A stretch of DNA of 64,000 bases from Thermoplasmata archaeon (lineage in GTDB: Archaea > Thermoplasmatota > Thermoplasmata > WALJ01), in NCBI GenBank assembly GCA_027006785.1, contig JALTFR010000047.1, positions 1-64,000 on the forward strand. The letters run 5' to 3'. Positions within the stretch are counted from its first letter, which is position 1. Each line of letters opens with the position of its first letter. The notes beneath the pieces are model-generated. The model was given only the letters and a program-made list of their open reading frames with translations, was not told the DNA's origin and ran no database searches. Below, piece by piece: positions 42,342 through 53,400 of the stretch. A program made the translations under genes and the position numbers.

Positions 42342-44534
42342 ATGAGAAAAAATTCAAAGGTGGCTTTGAGCCTGTTCATCGTGTTTGCGATGGTAGCGGT
42401 TGCTTTCTTCGTCACGCCGGTCAATGCTTTTGACCAGGTACATAAAAGAGTAGAGGTGGGTGCGACGAACCCTTCCTCCGTGACTTTTGAGGACATTGCA
42501 TGGAGACGAGGATATGGTGGAGAAGACCCGGAGAGCTATTCCTACGCCATTGCGGTTGGATACAAGGACAATGGCGGGGGAAGTATCAGCGGGGCCATCT
42601 ACAGATATGACCCGCAGAATCCGGGAAATCCCTGGATTGAGATCACTTATGGTAACAATGCAAATCAGAAATATTATGCTGTTGTGTACGACAACTATTC
42701 CATGTCAGATACCTTCTATGTCCTTGGAACTGACATCTCAACCTCCAAGGCTGTGTCCCTTAAAGTGGAGTCTGCAAACAGTGCGAGCCCTATTGTCTCC
42801 GATTTCAGCCCCGGCAGCGGAGCTTCGGTCTTCTACGGAGCTTACTTTGATGGCAGTATGGAAGATGGGGGGTCTCTCTTCGCAGTAGGAACCGACGGTT
42901 CAAATGGTGTCATAATGCATTGGAGCCCCGGCGGTGATGCTATATGGAACAGTGTCGCAAGCACCGGATCTGGAGACTCCCTGAGTGCTGTCACCTACGG
43001 AAACGGAAATCTCACGGTAGTTGGAAATAACTCCGGAGCAGGCTCTGCGGTTGCATACTTCTATTGTCTGACGAACAACACCCTTATGACCCTTAACGTT
43101 CCATCGGATGCCATGGACTTCCGTGATGTGGCATGGATGCCCTACAATCCGGGAAGCAATAGTGACAGATACGGTCTGATAGTTGGAAAGAACAGTTCGG
43201 GAGATGGCTTCGTGTGGGGAGTGTTCTCTGACAAGAGCTTTGCTAATGCCTTCGGACTTGCTCCGAACACCCCTGTTCTGAATGCTGTTTCATGGAACTG
43301 GAACGGTAGTTTCGCCATGATGGTCGGGGATTACGGAAGCATATACATGTACTATGACAAGGATGAAGGTGTGGTGGTTAACTGGACAGATAAGAGTTTC
43401 AACGGAGATCTGTTCGGTGTGGCCATAAAAGAGCCGGGTAGCCCGGGATATGGGCTTTCGGTTGGAAACAGTGCTTCTCCTATCATATCCTATCAGGTAT
43501 CTGATTCGAGCACCCACATAAGCGTTGATACCGCATACCCGCACATAACACGCGTTGAGTTCAGGGATCAGTCCAACGTCAACAGGGTTAACCAGCAGGT
43601 AGATGTCGGAGACACGTATTATTTCCTTGTTGACTCCTATTACAATGTGAGCGGGACGGATGAGTGGGGTAGCATTGATATCAGCATAAAGGCATGGTAT
43701 GACGGCAACTCAGAGATTATGTCGTTCAGCAACGCACCTGCAGGCGGGAACATAAGGTTTGAGATAGACTATGATGACGGTACCGGCTCATGGAACCTTG
43801 TTGAGCCTTCCACCGGAGAGATCGTGCTTGGTAGTGCCGGAACCCCCTATACCTACAAAGACGTAGACGGGAATATACACCATGTGGTGAGCATCAATAT
43901 GACCATCACACAGCAGATAAGATATGCTCCCGGAGACGGTTCCTGGGATGCGGCAACCAACAATCACATTGCCAGCGACGCTTTCAACGATGCAGATAGC
44001 TGGAACTTCAATGTGACCGTAGTGGACAGTAAACATCCTTCTGCGAAAGACTTCTGGTGTGATGAGTTCGGAATCTATGCATATACGGAGGTCGGTGCAC
44101 AGGACAACCCCGAAGGTGCTGGACCTCCGGGCAGTACCATATATCTCAATCGCCCCAGTAAGCTTATAGTGAAGAGCAACCTTCCGTACTATGTTACTGT
44201 CAATGTCACGGACCTGACCTCAACCTCCGGCCACAAGATAACAAGGGACAACATATATGTGCTCAATGCGAATGGTACTGACAACACTTCCGCTAACAGT
44301 GCGATCTACACATGGACCAATTTCCAAAACGGAGATCTTTTCGTCTGGGGAACCCCGGGCAGCCCTCCATCAACCATGCTGCCTGTTGACAACGGTCTTT
44401 ACACCGTGGGTGGCAAAGGAGTCTATGACACTGCCTCGTTCACACCTGTGGAATGGAAAGTGGTTGTTTCTACCAGCATCCCGGAGGACCATTTCCAGGC
44501 AACGATAACATACAACATCGGGTACAACTCGTAA
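42342..44534 (+). CDS. Secreted surface protein, propeller-like
   Basis: 730 residues with a signal peptide (VALSLFIVFAMVAVAFFVTPVNA). Residues about 30-420 hold repeated units in which VG is followed by Gly/Ser/Asn-rich turns and hydrophobic strands (SYAIAVGYKDNGGG, GLIVGKNSSGDGFVWGVF, AMMVGDYGSIYMYY), like beta-propeller blades of the sortilin/YCF48 type. A second, Ig-like beta region follows. No C-terminal membrane helix is seen, so it may be held by other surface proteins or be an S-layer part. ATG 42342 follows a GGAGG site, and TATA-like TTTTATTAAG precedes a leader, suggesting high expression. It separates queA from tgt. Confidence 0.75.
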   Translation: MRKNSKVALSLFIVFAMVAVAFFVTPVNAFDQVHKRVEVGATNPSSVTFEDIAWRRGYGGEDPESYSYAIAVGYKDNGGGSISGAIYRYDPQNPGNPWIEITYGNNANQKYYAVVYDNYSMSDTFYVLGTDISTSKAVSLKVESANSASPIVSDFSPGSGASVFYGAYFDGSMEDGGSLFAVGTDGSNGVIMHWSPGGDAIWNSVASTGSGDSLSAVTYGNGNLTVVGNNSGAGSAVAYFYCLTNNTLMTLNVPSDAMDFRDVAWMPYNPGSNSDRYGLIVGKNSSGDGFVWGVFSDKSFANAFGLAPNTPVLNAVSWNWNGSFAMMVGDYGSIYMYYDKDEGVVVNWTDKSFNGDLFGVAIKEPGSPGYGLSVGNSASPIISYQVSDSSTHISVDTAYPHITRVEFRDQSNVNRVNQQVDVGDTYYFLVDSYYNVSGTDEWGSIDISIKAWYDGNSEIMSFSNAPAGGNIRFEIDYDDGTGSWNLVEPSTGEIVLGSAGTPYTYKDVDGNIHHVVSINMTITQQIRYAPGDGSWDAATNNHIASDAFNDADSWNFNVTVVDSKHPSAKDFWCDEFGIYAYTEVGAQDNPEGAGPPGSTIYLNRPSKLIVKSNLPYYVTVNVTDLTSTSGHKITRDNIYVLNANGTDNTSANSAIYTWTNFQNGDLFVWGTPGSPPSTMLPVDNGLYTVGGKGVYDTASFTPVEWKVVVSTSIPEDHFQATITYNIGYNS

Positions 44535-45698
<1,164 letters not shown>

Positions 45699-45900
45699 CA
45701 CTGCCAAACCCCTGCTCTGGCAAGAGCATTCATTCGATATTCGAAAACTGATATTATAGGGGATTGTGATAACAAAGAATATTTTCAAAGAAGAGAAAAT
45801 AAAGGGAAAAACGGTTTATTTCATTCCTGCTTGGGTGTGGGCCCTGATATATTCTGCCCCTGTCAGAAAGCCTTAAAATTTCCGTGTGTCCTGTGATTCC
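45699..45900. other. Intergenic, promoter only
   Basis: No gene is seen in this 202-base gap. CCTTAAAATTTCC near 45873 is a TATA box about 28 bases before ATG 45901. Confidence 0.6.
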
Positions 45901-46902
45901 ATGAAAAGGATTTCTATGGAGCGCTCCGGAGGCGAGGACAGCATATGGACTTCATGTCATGATGAGACAGGAAAAGCGGTGCTTGTCGGGAGCCTGAAAA
46001 GAGACGGCAAATATGGCGTTATGATGAGGGGTGTGAGCGCATCCGGAGAGGTGTTGTGGGGGAAGATGCATGAACTCGAATGCCAGTGCGAGGTTAATGC
46101 CGTTGTTGCCGTTATAAGAGAGAAGAAAGGTTACCTTATGGGTGGTAACGCCTGCGGGACTCCGACGAAAGAAGGGGGCCGGGACTGGAAAGCCTATCTT
46201 CTCAGGACCGATGGGACGGGAAATCCTGTTATGGAAAGGTTCTGGGAACCGGGAGAGAACAGCGCCGTATATTCGGTGAAAGAACATGGAGAGGGCTTTA
46301 TCTGTGCCGGTGCAACTGAAAAAGACGAGGTGAAGTATGTGTTTATGACAAAAACGGATGACCTCCTAAGGTCTGTGGAAACCGTCCGTTTCGGTCCGTA
46401 TGAGAACACTATTGTCGGAGGTCTGTCCGAAAGCGTCCTCTCCTATTCCTTCATGCGTGACGGCAGATGGAGTGGTAAGGTCTTAGAATTCGATGAGGAT
46501 TTGAAAGAAAAAAGATCCCTTGCAGAACTCGATGGGCTCCAGATATACTCGTCTAACATCTTCGATGAAGGTATCTTCATATCGGGAGAAAGGGAAGGAA
46601 AGACGTATGTGGGAAAGGTTCTCCTCGAAGGAGATATTGTGGAATACCTAAAAGGCCCGGGCGTTATCACCTCAATCAAATCCTTCGATGGTTGTGCGCT
46701 CCTTGCCGGTGATCTGAAGGGGAATCCGTATGTCGCTATTCTGGACCGAGATATGAATATCGTGGAAGAACACAGAGAAACCGGGATTTCTGGATGGTTT
46801 GAAGATGTCTGCAGTCCGGATGGGAGACATCTCCTTGCAGTTGGATACTCTCTGAAGGACAGAGGCGCTCTCTCCGTGCTTCTTGAAAAAGAGAGCCTCT
46901 GA
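45901..46902 (+). CDS. Cytoplasmic beta-propeller-like protein
   Basis: Not recognised at family level. 333 residues with no signal peptide or membrane helix. Six or more repeated units of about 50 residues carry strands ending in a GxxYxxxL or GKxYVxKV form (GKAVLVGSLKRDGKYGVM, GYLMGGNACG, GFICAGATEKDEVKYVFM, GIFISGEREGKTYVGKVL, GCALLAGDLKGNPYVAIL), typical of a beta-propeller. It resembles in style, but not closely in sequence, the secreted propeller protein at 42342. ATG 45901 is chosen for TATA spacing and starts MKRISMERSGGEDS. Confidence 0.65.
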   Translation: MKRISMERSGGEDSIWTSCHDETGKAVLVGSLKRDGKYGVMMRGVSASGEVLWGKMHELECQCEVNAVVAVIREKKGYLMGGNACGTPTKEGGRDWKAYLLRTDGTGNPVMERFWEPGENSAVYSVKEHGEGFICAGATEKDEVKYVFMTKTDDLLRSVETVRFGPYENTIVGGLSESVLSYSFMRDGRWSGKVLEFDEDLKEKRSLAELDGLQIYSSNIFDEGIFISGEREGKTYVGKVLLEGDIVEYLKGPGVITSIKSFDGCALLAGDLKGNPYVAILDRDMNIVEEHRETGISGWFEDVCSPDGRHLLAVGYSLKDRGALSVLLEKESL

Positions 46903-46914
46903 TTCCCGGATATG

Positions 46915-47289
46915 TCATTTACCGGGAGCGCTATATTCAACGCTTTTCACCTTCAGCTCGTAATTCCCCCATTCCTCATTATACCTTAGAGTGCCCGTCA
47001 CTGTTGCGCTCCCCTCCTGTATGGTTTCGTTACCGTAATATGTGCACCTGAGCGAGTAGTTGCCTTCTTTGAGGTAAAAGGTCGTGAGGTTTCCGTACTC
47101 CTTTATCCCGCTGATGTTGCCTTCAACCGTGATATCTTTGTTCAGGTATTTCTGAGGGTTCTTAAGTACCTGTGATGGCGTTAGGATCGGGTTCTGTGTC
47201 TCCATGCTGGCAGAGAGAGCGTAGAGCGCTGCCGTGCCGATTATCGCAACCGCTATGGCGAGGTAAAGGAGCTTTTCCCTCTTTTCCAC
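46915..47289 (-). CDS. Membrane-anchored OB-fold protein
   Basis: 124 residues: an N-terminal membrane helix (about 6-28) and an extracytoplasmic OB-like domain with LTPSQVLKNPQKYLNKDITVEGNISG and a later GTLRYNEEWGNYELKVKSVE. This order resembles tRNA_anti-like or CcmE-like domains found in archaeal membrane proteins; the function is unknown. It is convergent with the propeller gene and 67 bases from divergent dys. Confidence 0.65.
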   Translation of the reverse strand: MEKREKLLYLAIAVAIIGTAALYALSASMETQNPILTPSQVLKNPQKYLNKDITVEGNISGIKEYGNLTTFYLKEGNYSLRCTYYGNETIQEGSATVTGTLRYNEEWGNYELKVKSVEYSAPGK

Positions 47290-47356
47290 GATACTGCATC
47301 GGTTTGAGGTTTAAACACTTTCGGGAAGTTTTTTAAGCCTGAGGCGATGGGGGTGC

Positions 47357-48286
47357 ATGGACCTGAAACCTGTGAAGGACATTGAAATCCAGAAGGGGAT
47401 GAGCGCCGACGCCCTTGTGAGAGCGATGTACGAGGCCGGGGGATTCACGGCGAAGAACCTCGGAATCGGAGTGAACATACTTGAGAAGATGTTCAAGGAG
47501 GAGAAGATATTCAATTTCCTCTCATTTCCCGCATGCATTCTGGCGACTGGCACCAGAGGAGTCATTCTTGAGCTCGTGAAGAGAAAGCTTGTGCACGGCA
47601 TAATCACCACATGCGGAGCGCTGGACCACGACCTTGCGCGCTCCTGGGCCGACTACTACCACGGCACATTCTTCGCGGACGATGCCGAGCTCCATCAGGA
47701 AGGCATTAACAGGCTTGGGAATGTCTTCGTGCCCAACGAGTCCTACGGAATACCGCTGGAGGAGCATATGCAGCCCATACTTCAGGAGATATACGACTCC
47801 GGAGTGCGCGAGATATCCACGAAGGAACTTGCATGGGAGTTCGGGAAGCGCATGGACGAGCGCTCCTTCCTTTACTGGGCATGGAAGAACGAGATACCCG
47901 TCTTCATACCCGGAATAACCGACGGTGCCTTCGGCTCGCAGATATGGAGCTTCTGGCAGGACCACAAGGATTTTCATGTGAATCTGTTCAAGGACGAGCA
48001 GGACCTTGCGGATATAGTCTTCGTGGCAGAGAAGACCGGAGCGCTCATGATCGGCGGAGGGATATCAAAGCACCACACGATATGGTGGAACCAGTTCAGG
48101 GATGGCCTCGATTATGCGGTGTATGTGACCACTGCCGTTGAGTACGACGGTTCCCTTTCGGGTGCCAGGGTCAGGGAAGCCGTGTCCTGGGGAAAGGTCA
48201 GGGAGGATGCTGACTATGTCACCATAGATGGAGATGCCACGGTGCTTCTGCCCCTGATGATAGCCTCTGTTCTGGAGCGCCTCTGA
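47357..48286 (+). CDS. dys: Deoxyhypusine synthase
   Basis: Transfers aminobutyl from spermidine to a lysine of aIF5A. The NAD-binding and catalytic blocks are visible: FPACILATGTRGVILELV, TTCGALDHDLARSW, PVFIPGITDGAFGSQ and the active-site lysine in IGGGISKHHTIWW. The N terminus is shorter than in eukaryotes, as in other archaea (309 residues). The ATG at 47357 lies about 30 bases after TTTTTTAAGC. Monocistronic. Confidence 0.95.
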   Translation: MDLKPVKDIEIQKGMSADALVRAMYEAGGFTAKNLGIGVNILEKMFKEEKIFNFLSFPACILATGTRGVILELVKRKLVHGIITTCGALDHDLARSWADYYHGTFFADDAELHQEGINRLGNVFVPNESYGIPLEEHMQPILQEIYDSGVREISTKELAWEFGKRMDERSFLYWAWKNEIPVFIPGITDGAFGSQIWSFWQDHKDFHVNLFKDEQDLADIVFVAEKTGALMIGGGISKHHTIWWNQFRDGLDYAVYVTTAVEYDGSLSGARVREAVSWGKVREDADYVTIDGDATVLLPLMIASVLERL

Positions 48287-48324
48287 GGGCAATCTTTTTA
48301 ATACCCCTTCTTTCTCGTGGTAAT

Positions 48325-48486
48325 ATGAAGGACTGGATAATCTCTCTACTGGTGTGGCTCATACTGCCCGCTCTTCTTCTTGCGATAGTCATACCCTTCT
48401 ACTTCAACATATTCTGGGTGATGATGCTCTTCACCTGGCTGGGATTCGGCTTTTTCATCATCAATCCGAGCGCAGAGAGTCAGTGA
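48325..48486 (+). CDS. Small membrane protein, 53 residues
   Basis: Too short for the ORF track. The frame from ATG 48325 to TGA 48484-48486 encodes MKDWIISLLVWLILPALLLA followed by a second hydrophobic stretch and the end INPSAESQ: two membrane helices joined by a short turn. TTTTTAATACC lies about 25 bases upstream, the spacing of a leaderless promoter, which makes translation likely. Function unknown. Confidence 0.6.
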   Translation: MKDWIISLLVWLILPALLLAIVIPFYFNIFWVMMLFTWLGFGFFIINPSAESQ

Positions 48487-48547
48487 TTGCGTCCGCCCTG
48501 CCCCTTTGTACCAAAGAATATTTATGCATGATGTGAATCGGTATTCT

Positions 48548-49582
48548 ATGAATGAAAGAGGCCTTGCAGCCCTTCTCGTAGTGCTTCTCATATTCTCGCC
48601 TGGCTTAACAGTGGCCCTCGGAGATGAACAGGGTTCCGGAGGCTTATTTCCTGCTCCGTATCAGCCAATCTTTATTCCGGGCTATCTTTCATTCACATTT
48701 GACGGAGAAAAAGGCCTTATAGATAACATATCGCTGAACAATACGCTTCTCATCGAGAGCGTCGTTCTTCCATGCGAGTATCGTTTTGATGAGAACATGG
48801 CAGGATTTGAGGGTTCTTTCTCTTCTTCCGACTATGAAATAAGTTATAAAGCGAACGAGACACCATCCATAAGGATAACCGCCCTGAAAGATATGCACTG
48901 TTCAATCGGGTGGTCCGGAGCGCTACGGATATCCGATGGTGCTTTTGAGATATCCAGATACGGGTCTGTAGCTGTAATTGTGACTGACGGAGAGATGGAC
49001 AAATCAGGCAGTGTCTCTCTGGAAAAGGGAGATGTACTGATTATGAGGTTCTCTGGGACCTCCAACACTCCTGAGATGGACCTTATGAAGGCCCTTGCTC
49101 AATCCAGAATCGGAGCTGAAATCTCGGTCAGCGGCAATGAGTGGAGTTCCATGAATTACGATGAGATGAACGTCACAGCTCTGAAGATGAGACCCGGTCT
49201 CTGGTCCTTCAGGGTAAGTTCCTCAGACCATCGTGGAAAATGCCTCGTCTTTCATCTGAATGAAAGCTCGTCCGACAGTAAGATCTCTGTCATTGTGGAC
49301 GGGCATCCTGCAAAAATGGGCGGATATTATGACACTCTTTTTTCCTCCGGAAACTCAACCGTATGGAATATGACGGGCAAAAATGGCGAAAGAACGGTCT
49401 ATGTCTATACCCCGTCATTATCGGAGCACGTGATAAGCATCGAGGAAGAGAGGCCGGGTGCTCCTGCCGCAACGGTAACTCCTGCTGGCCCCCCTGCATC
49501 GGAAACTGTGTTCATACCGGTATTGCTGGCAATTGCGATATCTGCCGGTGCTCTTTTTGCTGCTATTCGGCGAAAGAGGTAG
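48548..49582 (+). CDS. Secreted protein with C-terminal anchor
   Basis: Not recognised. 344 residues: signal peptide (GLAALLVVLLIFSPGLTVALG), an extracellular beta-rich region with several N-x-S/T sequons, a Pro/Ala/Thr-rich stalk (RPGAPAATVTPAGPPAS), a membrane helix and the basic end AIRRKR. ATG 48548 is chosen because AATATTTATGC lies about 25 bases upstream. The plan is that of an archaeal surface glycoprotein. Confidence 0.7.
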   Translation: MNERGLAALLVVLLIFSPGLTVALGDEQGSGGLFPAPYQPIFIPGYLSFTFDGEKGLIDNISLNNTLLIESVVLPCEYRFDENMAGFEGSFSSSDYEISYKANETPSIRITALKDMHCSIGWSGALRISDGAFEISRYGSVAVIVTDGEMDKSGSVSLEKGDVLIMRFSGTSNTPEMDLMKALAQSRIGAEISVSGNEWSSMNYDEMNVTALKMRPGLWSFRVSSSDHRGKCLVFHLNESSSDSKISVIVDGHPAKMGGYYDTLFSSGNSTVWNMTGKNGERTVYVYTPSLSEHVISIEEERPGAPAATVTPAGPPASETVFIPVLLAIAISAGALFAAIRRKR

Positions 49583-49649
49583 GTCGTTATGGCATTTGCT
49601 GAATGAGTTTTAGCAAGATTTAAAAATGATGTCTAATATTGTGTTTCAT

Positions 49650-50087
49650 ATGAAAGGATTTCCAAAACTGCATGTCTACCGGCGTTTCGGACAATATCCA
49701 GAGGCCTCTCTGACATTTGCTGTGTTTTTTCCACTGTTGGGTGTCGTAACAGGCGCGGAATACCGGTATGCACTCTCAAATTCCTGTCTTGTCTTCTTCT
49801 TGATAGAGCTCGCACTCTCTGTTATTGTGACCATGGACGCATATAGGAGGGGTTTGCCCGGCATAATGTGGGGATTCATCGCATTCGTGCTTCCCTATAT
49901 TGGTGTTCCGATATACCTCATTTACATCGTGGCTGGCGGCTATACGAGATTTCATGTAAAACGCGATCCTGCCGCAGAGGAAATAAAAAGGAAATGGCAG
50001 GATGAAGGAGAGCCAGTAAAAGAAGGCCCGCCCTTAACGGAGTCTGAAGATAAGAATGCTAATCTGAGCCCGTACATGAAGAGATAA
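49650..50087 (+). CDS. Small membrane protein with PLDc_N-like core
   Basis: 145 residues with three hydrophobic segments (about 19-37, 45-62 and 75-98). VTMDAYRRGLPGIMWGFIAFVLPYIGVPIYLIYIV resembles the short two-helix units seen in PLDc_N-type membrane domains, but this match is by eye only. The C-terminal 45 residues are charged and soluble. ATG 49650 is chosen over 49626 because GATTTAAAAATG lies about 27 bases upstream. Confidence 0.6.
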   Translation: MKGFPKLHVYRRFGQYPEASLTFAVFFPLLGVVTGAEYRYALSNSCLVFFLIELALSVIVTMDAYRRGLPGIMWGFIAFVLPYIGVPIYLIYIVAGGYTRFHVKRDPAAEEIKRKWQDEGEPVKEGPPLTESEDKNANLSPYMKR

Positions 50088-50189
50088 TAGATTCCGTGAT
50101 TTTCGAGATTTTGAGGGGTCTCCGCCCGACTCCAGGAATTTCGTCCTATCAGTAACAAAGCTTTAAAGTAATGAGCGCAATCTTTTCCC

Positions 50190-51758
50190 GTGAGCGCTCC
50201 TCAGATAGAATGGACCGAAAAGTACAGGCCAGAAAGGCTGGAAGAGATAATAGGTAACGAGCGTCAGAGAAAGAGGATGCTGCTCTGGGCGGAGGGTTGG
50301 ATGAGAGGGTGCCCTGCCGGTAAATGCGATAAGGGCTCGTTGAAGGACCCGATAATGGGGAAGAAAGCACTGCTACTTGCAGGCCCTCCTGGAATAGGAA
50401 AGACGACGAGCGCTCTTGCACTGGCGAATGAGATGGGTTGGGGCGTCATAGAGATGAACGCCTCGGATACGAGAAACTCGGATGCTGTCAGGGGCATAGC
50501 GCTCTCCGGTGCGATAACGCAGGGCTTCGCTGAGGATGGTTCCTATGTGCCTGTGGAAGACGGCAGCAGGAAACTTATAATCATAGACGAGGCTGACAAC
50601 CTCTCGGGGAATGCGGACAGGGGCGGAATAAAGGCGATCGTGGATGTGATAAAAAATACGATGCAGCCCGTTATCCTGATAGTCAATGACCTCTATGCCC
50701 TGCAGAAAAGGTCCTCCTTCTTCAAACCGAAAAAGAGCTCCCCTCTCGAGATCCTTTATTTCGAAAGACCCTCGGATTCCGAGGTGGAGGCCTTCCTCAA
50801 AAGGATAGTGGACTCTGAGGGGTTGGAAATGGATGCGGAAGTTCTGCGTGAGATCGCATTCCGTGCCTCCGGCGATGTAAGGGGCGCTATCAACGACCTT
50901 CATTCCTTTGCGTACTCAGATGTTGGTATCGAAGATGTGGTGGCAGCAGGCAGGCGGGACAGGGAACTGGACATGACGGAGGCCCTCAGGCAGCTCTATT
51001 ACTCCGCCAGCATACCGGAAGGGAGAAATTATCTTATGAGAATAGACGAACAGCCCTCCAACACGCTCCTGTGGCTGGACGAACTGGTACCGAAGATAGC
51101 GCCTAACTCCGTAGAGCTGGAAAGAAGCCTTGCCCATCTCAGTATGGCGGATGTGTATCTTTCAAGGGTCTTCAGACGGCAGCAGTACTCCCTCTGGAAG
51201 TATGCCACGGATGAGATGGCGGCCTCGATCGTTCTCATGAGGGATGCGGAAAATTTCCCGAAAAGGCTCTTTCCGATGTGGCTGGTTTCCATGAGCAGGA
51301 GCAGAGGGAACAGGAGCATAAGGCGCTCTCTGGCGATTAAACTTGCAAGACACCTTCATACCACAACGGACCGGGTTCTTCAGGATGTCCTCGTGGCCTT
51401 CGGTGTTCTCTTCAGAAAGGATAAGAGGTTCATGCTGGAGATGATATGGAGGCTCGGTCTCGATGAAAAGGAGGTGAATTTTCTACTTGGAGATGCGGCG
51501 ATGGCGAAATTTGCGGTTGAAAAGGCGTATTTCGGGAGAAAAAGAGGGAGTGAGGAGATATTCTCAGATGGGGGAGACCCCTCTATTTCCACTGGAAAAG
51601 GTTCGGAGCTCTCCGGGGAAGGTGGAGGAAAGGAAGATATAGAAGGTAAATACGAAGCTTCGGAGGATGGAAAAAGAGAGGCTGATAGACCGGATAATAG
51701 AAATAAGAAAAGCAGGGGCAAAAAAAGCATCCCTCCCAATCAGCAGACGCTGTTCTGA
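50190..51758 (+). CDS. rfcL: Replication factor C large subunit
   Basis: Part of the clamp loader that places PCNA on DNA. N terminus WTEKYRPERLEEIIGN, Walker A LLAGPPGIGKTT, Walker B IIIDEADNL, and the helical lid and collar follow. The last 70 residues are charged and disordered, ending PPNQQTLF, a plausible PIP motif. Length 522 fits RfcL; RfcS is elsewhere. The GTG start lies just after a GAGCGCTC palindrome, with CTTTAAAGTAA about 28 bases upstream. Confidence 0.95.
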   Translation: MSAPQIEWTEKYRPERLEEIIGNERQRKRMLLWAEGWMRGCPAGKCDKGSLKDPIMGKKALLLAGPPGIGKTTSALALANEMGWGVIEMNASDTRNSDAVRGIALSGAITQGFAEDGSYVPVEDGSRKLIIIDEADNLSGNADRGGIKAIVDVIKNTMQPVILIVNDLYALQKRSSFFKPKKSSPLEILYFERPSDSEVEAFLKRIVDSEGLEMDAEVLREIAFRASGDVRGAINDLHSFAYSDVGIEDVVAAGRRDRELDMTEALRQLYYSASIPEGRNYLMRIDEQPSNTLLWLDELVPKIAPNSVELERSLAHLSMADVYLSRVFRRQQYSLWKYATDEMAASIVLMRDAENFPKRLFPMWLVSMSRSRGNRSIRRSLAIKLARHLHTTTDRVLQDVLVAFGVLFRKDKRFMLEMIWRLGLDEKEVNFLLGDAAMAKFAVEKAYFGRKRGSEEIFSDGGDPSISTGKGSELSGEGGGKEDIEGKYEASEDGKREADRPDNRNKKSRGKKSIPPNQQTLF

Positions 51759-51985
51759 TGTTTTATCATAGGTGCTTTTGAGTCTGTGTTCATGTTGTGG
51801 TATGTTGTGATCGTTCTCTGATTTGCACTGCTGTCATAGTGCGTGAAGCTATTTTCATGTTGTGAATATTGGCCCCGACCATATCCGCTGTTTTCTCCGA
51901 GCGCTCCCTTATTGTATCTTCACTTTCACTCAACCCCTCTCATCACCTTTATAACCCATATCTGACATGGCTCTCCGGTGAGCAA

Positions 51986-52939
51986 ATGGACGATATAGAA
52001 CAACTACCCGGCGTGGGGCCTGCGACCGCCGATAAGCTAAAGGATGCAGGATACGACAGCCTGATGGCGATAGCCGTCGAGTCTCCGAAGACCCTTGCGG
52101 AGGTTGCGGAGATAGGAGAGAGCACCGCAGCGAAGATAATCAACGCAGCGAAGAAGGCCGCCGATATAGGCAACTTCGAGAGCGGGGCAAAGATAATGGA
52201 AAGGAGAAGGGAGATAAGGAAACTGACCACAGGCTCGGCAAATCTTGATGACCTTCTCGGAGGGGGTGTGGAGACAGAATCAATAACAGAGTTCTTCGGA
52301 GAGTTCGGCTCCGGAAAGACACAGGTCATGCACCAGCTGGCAGTTAACGCAACTCTGCCCGTGGAACATGGGGGTCTTGACGGAGAGGTGGCCATAATAG
52401 ACACAGAGAACACATTCAGGCCAGAGAGGATAATCCAGATGGTGGAGGGAGTGAACAAAAGGCTCAATCTGGACCTGACCCCGGACGATGTCCTTGCCAG
52501 AATACATGTTGCCAGGGCATACAACTCCAGCCACCAGATACTTCTAGGTGAGAAGCTCTTTGACATAGCGAAGGAGAGGGCCATAAGACTGGTGATAGTG
52601 GATTCTCTGACAGCGCACTTCAGGGCGGAATATGTCGGAAGGGGAGCGCTCGCCGAGAGGCAGCAACTACTTAACAGGCATATGCACAACCTTCTGAAGT
52701 TCGCCACACTGAACAGGGCCGCAATATGCGTTACCAATCAGGTGGCCGCAAAGCCGGATGCCTTCTTCGGAGACCCGACAAGGCCAATCGGAGGGCATAT
52801 AGTGGGCCATACTGCCACATTCAGAATATACCTGAGAAAGTCAAAGGGAGACAGAAGGGTCGCCAGACTTATAGATTCCCCGAGCCTTCCGGACGGTGAG
52901 GCCGTGATAAGGATAACAGAGGATGGGGTCACCGACTGA
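51986..52939 (+). CDS. radA: RadA recombinase
   Basis: Archaeal RecA/Rad51 homologue for strand exchange. The N-terminal helix-hairpin-helix domain ([20 protein letters not shown]) is followed by Walker [10 protein letters not shown], Walker [14 protein letters not shown] and the L2-region block [21 protein letters not shown]. The core starts 39 codons after the track start; ATG 51986 gives 317 residues, follows GGTGAGC, and has CACCTTTATAACC upstream. No intein is present. Confidence 0.96.
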   Translation: MDDIEQLPGVGPATADKLKDAGYDSLMAIAVESPKTLAEVAEIGESTAAKIINAAKKAADIGNFESGAKIMERRREIRKLTTGSANLDDLLGGGVETESITEFFGEFGSGKTQVMHQLAVNATLPVEHGGLDGEVAIIDTENTFRPERIIQMVEGVNKRLNLDLTPDDVLARIHVARAYNSSHQILLGEKLFDIAKERAIRLVIVDSLTAHFRAEYVGRGALAERQQLLNRHMHNLLKFATLNRAAICVTNQVAAKPDAFFGDPTRPIGGHIVGHTATFRIYLRKSKGDRRVARLIDSPSLPDGEAVIRITEDGVTD

Positions 52940-53151
52940 ATTCAGTATATTTGCAACCGAAAGAGAGGCCGATTTCATGCTCTCGGATTTCACAAAAATC
53001 ACCGACTGATGGAGAATAACTATAAATGCCCATAAGTGAGAAGATTTAAATATAAATAAGGTAAAAAGATGCTTTTGATTGGCATGACGCCTAAGGAGCA
53101 GGTCCCGATCCATTCCCTCCTGAGCCCGGTGAAAAGATAGCTTGAATTTGT

Positions 53152-53322
53152 ATGACAGCTGAAAGAAGAGATCTTGAGGAAATAATCCTGAAGGAATACT
53201 GCAGGAAAAGGAGAGGTGAAGAAGAGGAAGGTTTGGATGGAATAAAACTCATCTCCGTAGGCATGATAATCATAGGTACAGCTATCATCCTCTACGCCAT
53301 ATTCCTTTACCTGAGACAATGA
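53152..53322 (+). CDS. Small membrane protein, 56 residues
   Basis: Below the length of the ORF track. From ATG 53152 the frame encodes a charged N-terminal half (TAERRDLEEIILKEYCRKRR) and one membrane helix (LISVGMIIIGTAIILYAIFL) ending YLRQ. An in-frame stop lies three codons upstream. Reading the charge pattern, the N terminus is probably cytoplasmic. TATA-like TTTAAATATAAATAAGG near 53045-53060 may drive a long leader. Function unknown. Confidence 0.55.
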   Translation: MTAERRDLEEIILKEYCRKRRGEEEEGLDGIKLISVGMIIIGTAIILYAIFLYLRQ

Positions 53323-53400
53323 TTAAGAACATGTCTGGGGAACAAAAAGTATATAGGTAAGAAGACAATAAGCCCCCATACTCCCAAGGAGGAAATGATC

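Noticed and set aside
53000-53050. Second C/D box RNA near CACCGACTGATGGAG after radA
   Set aside because: No box C with matching D box and closing stem at proper spacing; only a repeated CACCGACTGA was found.
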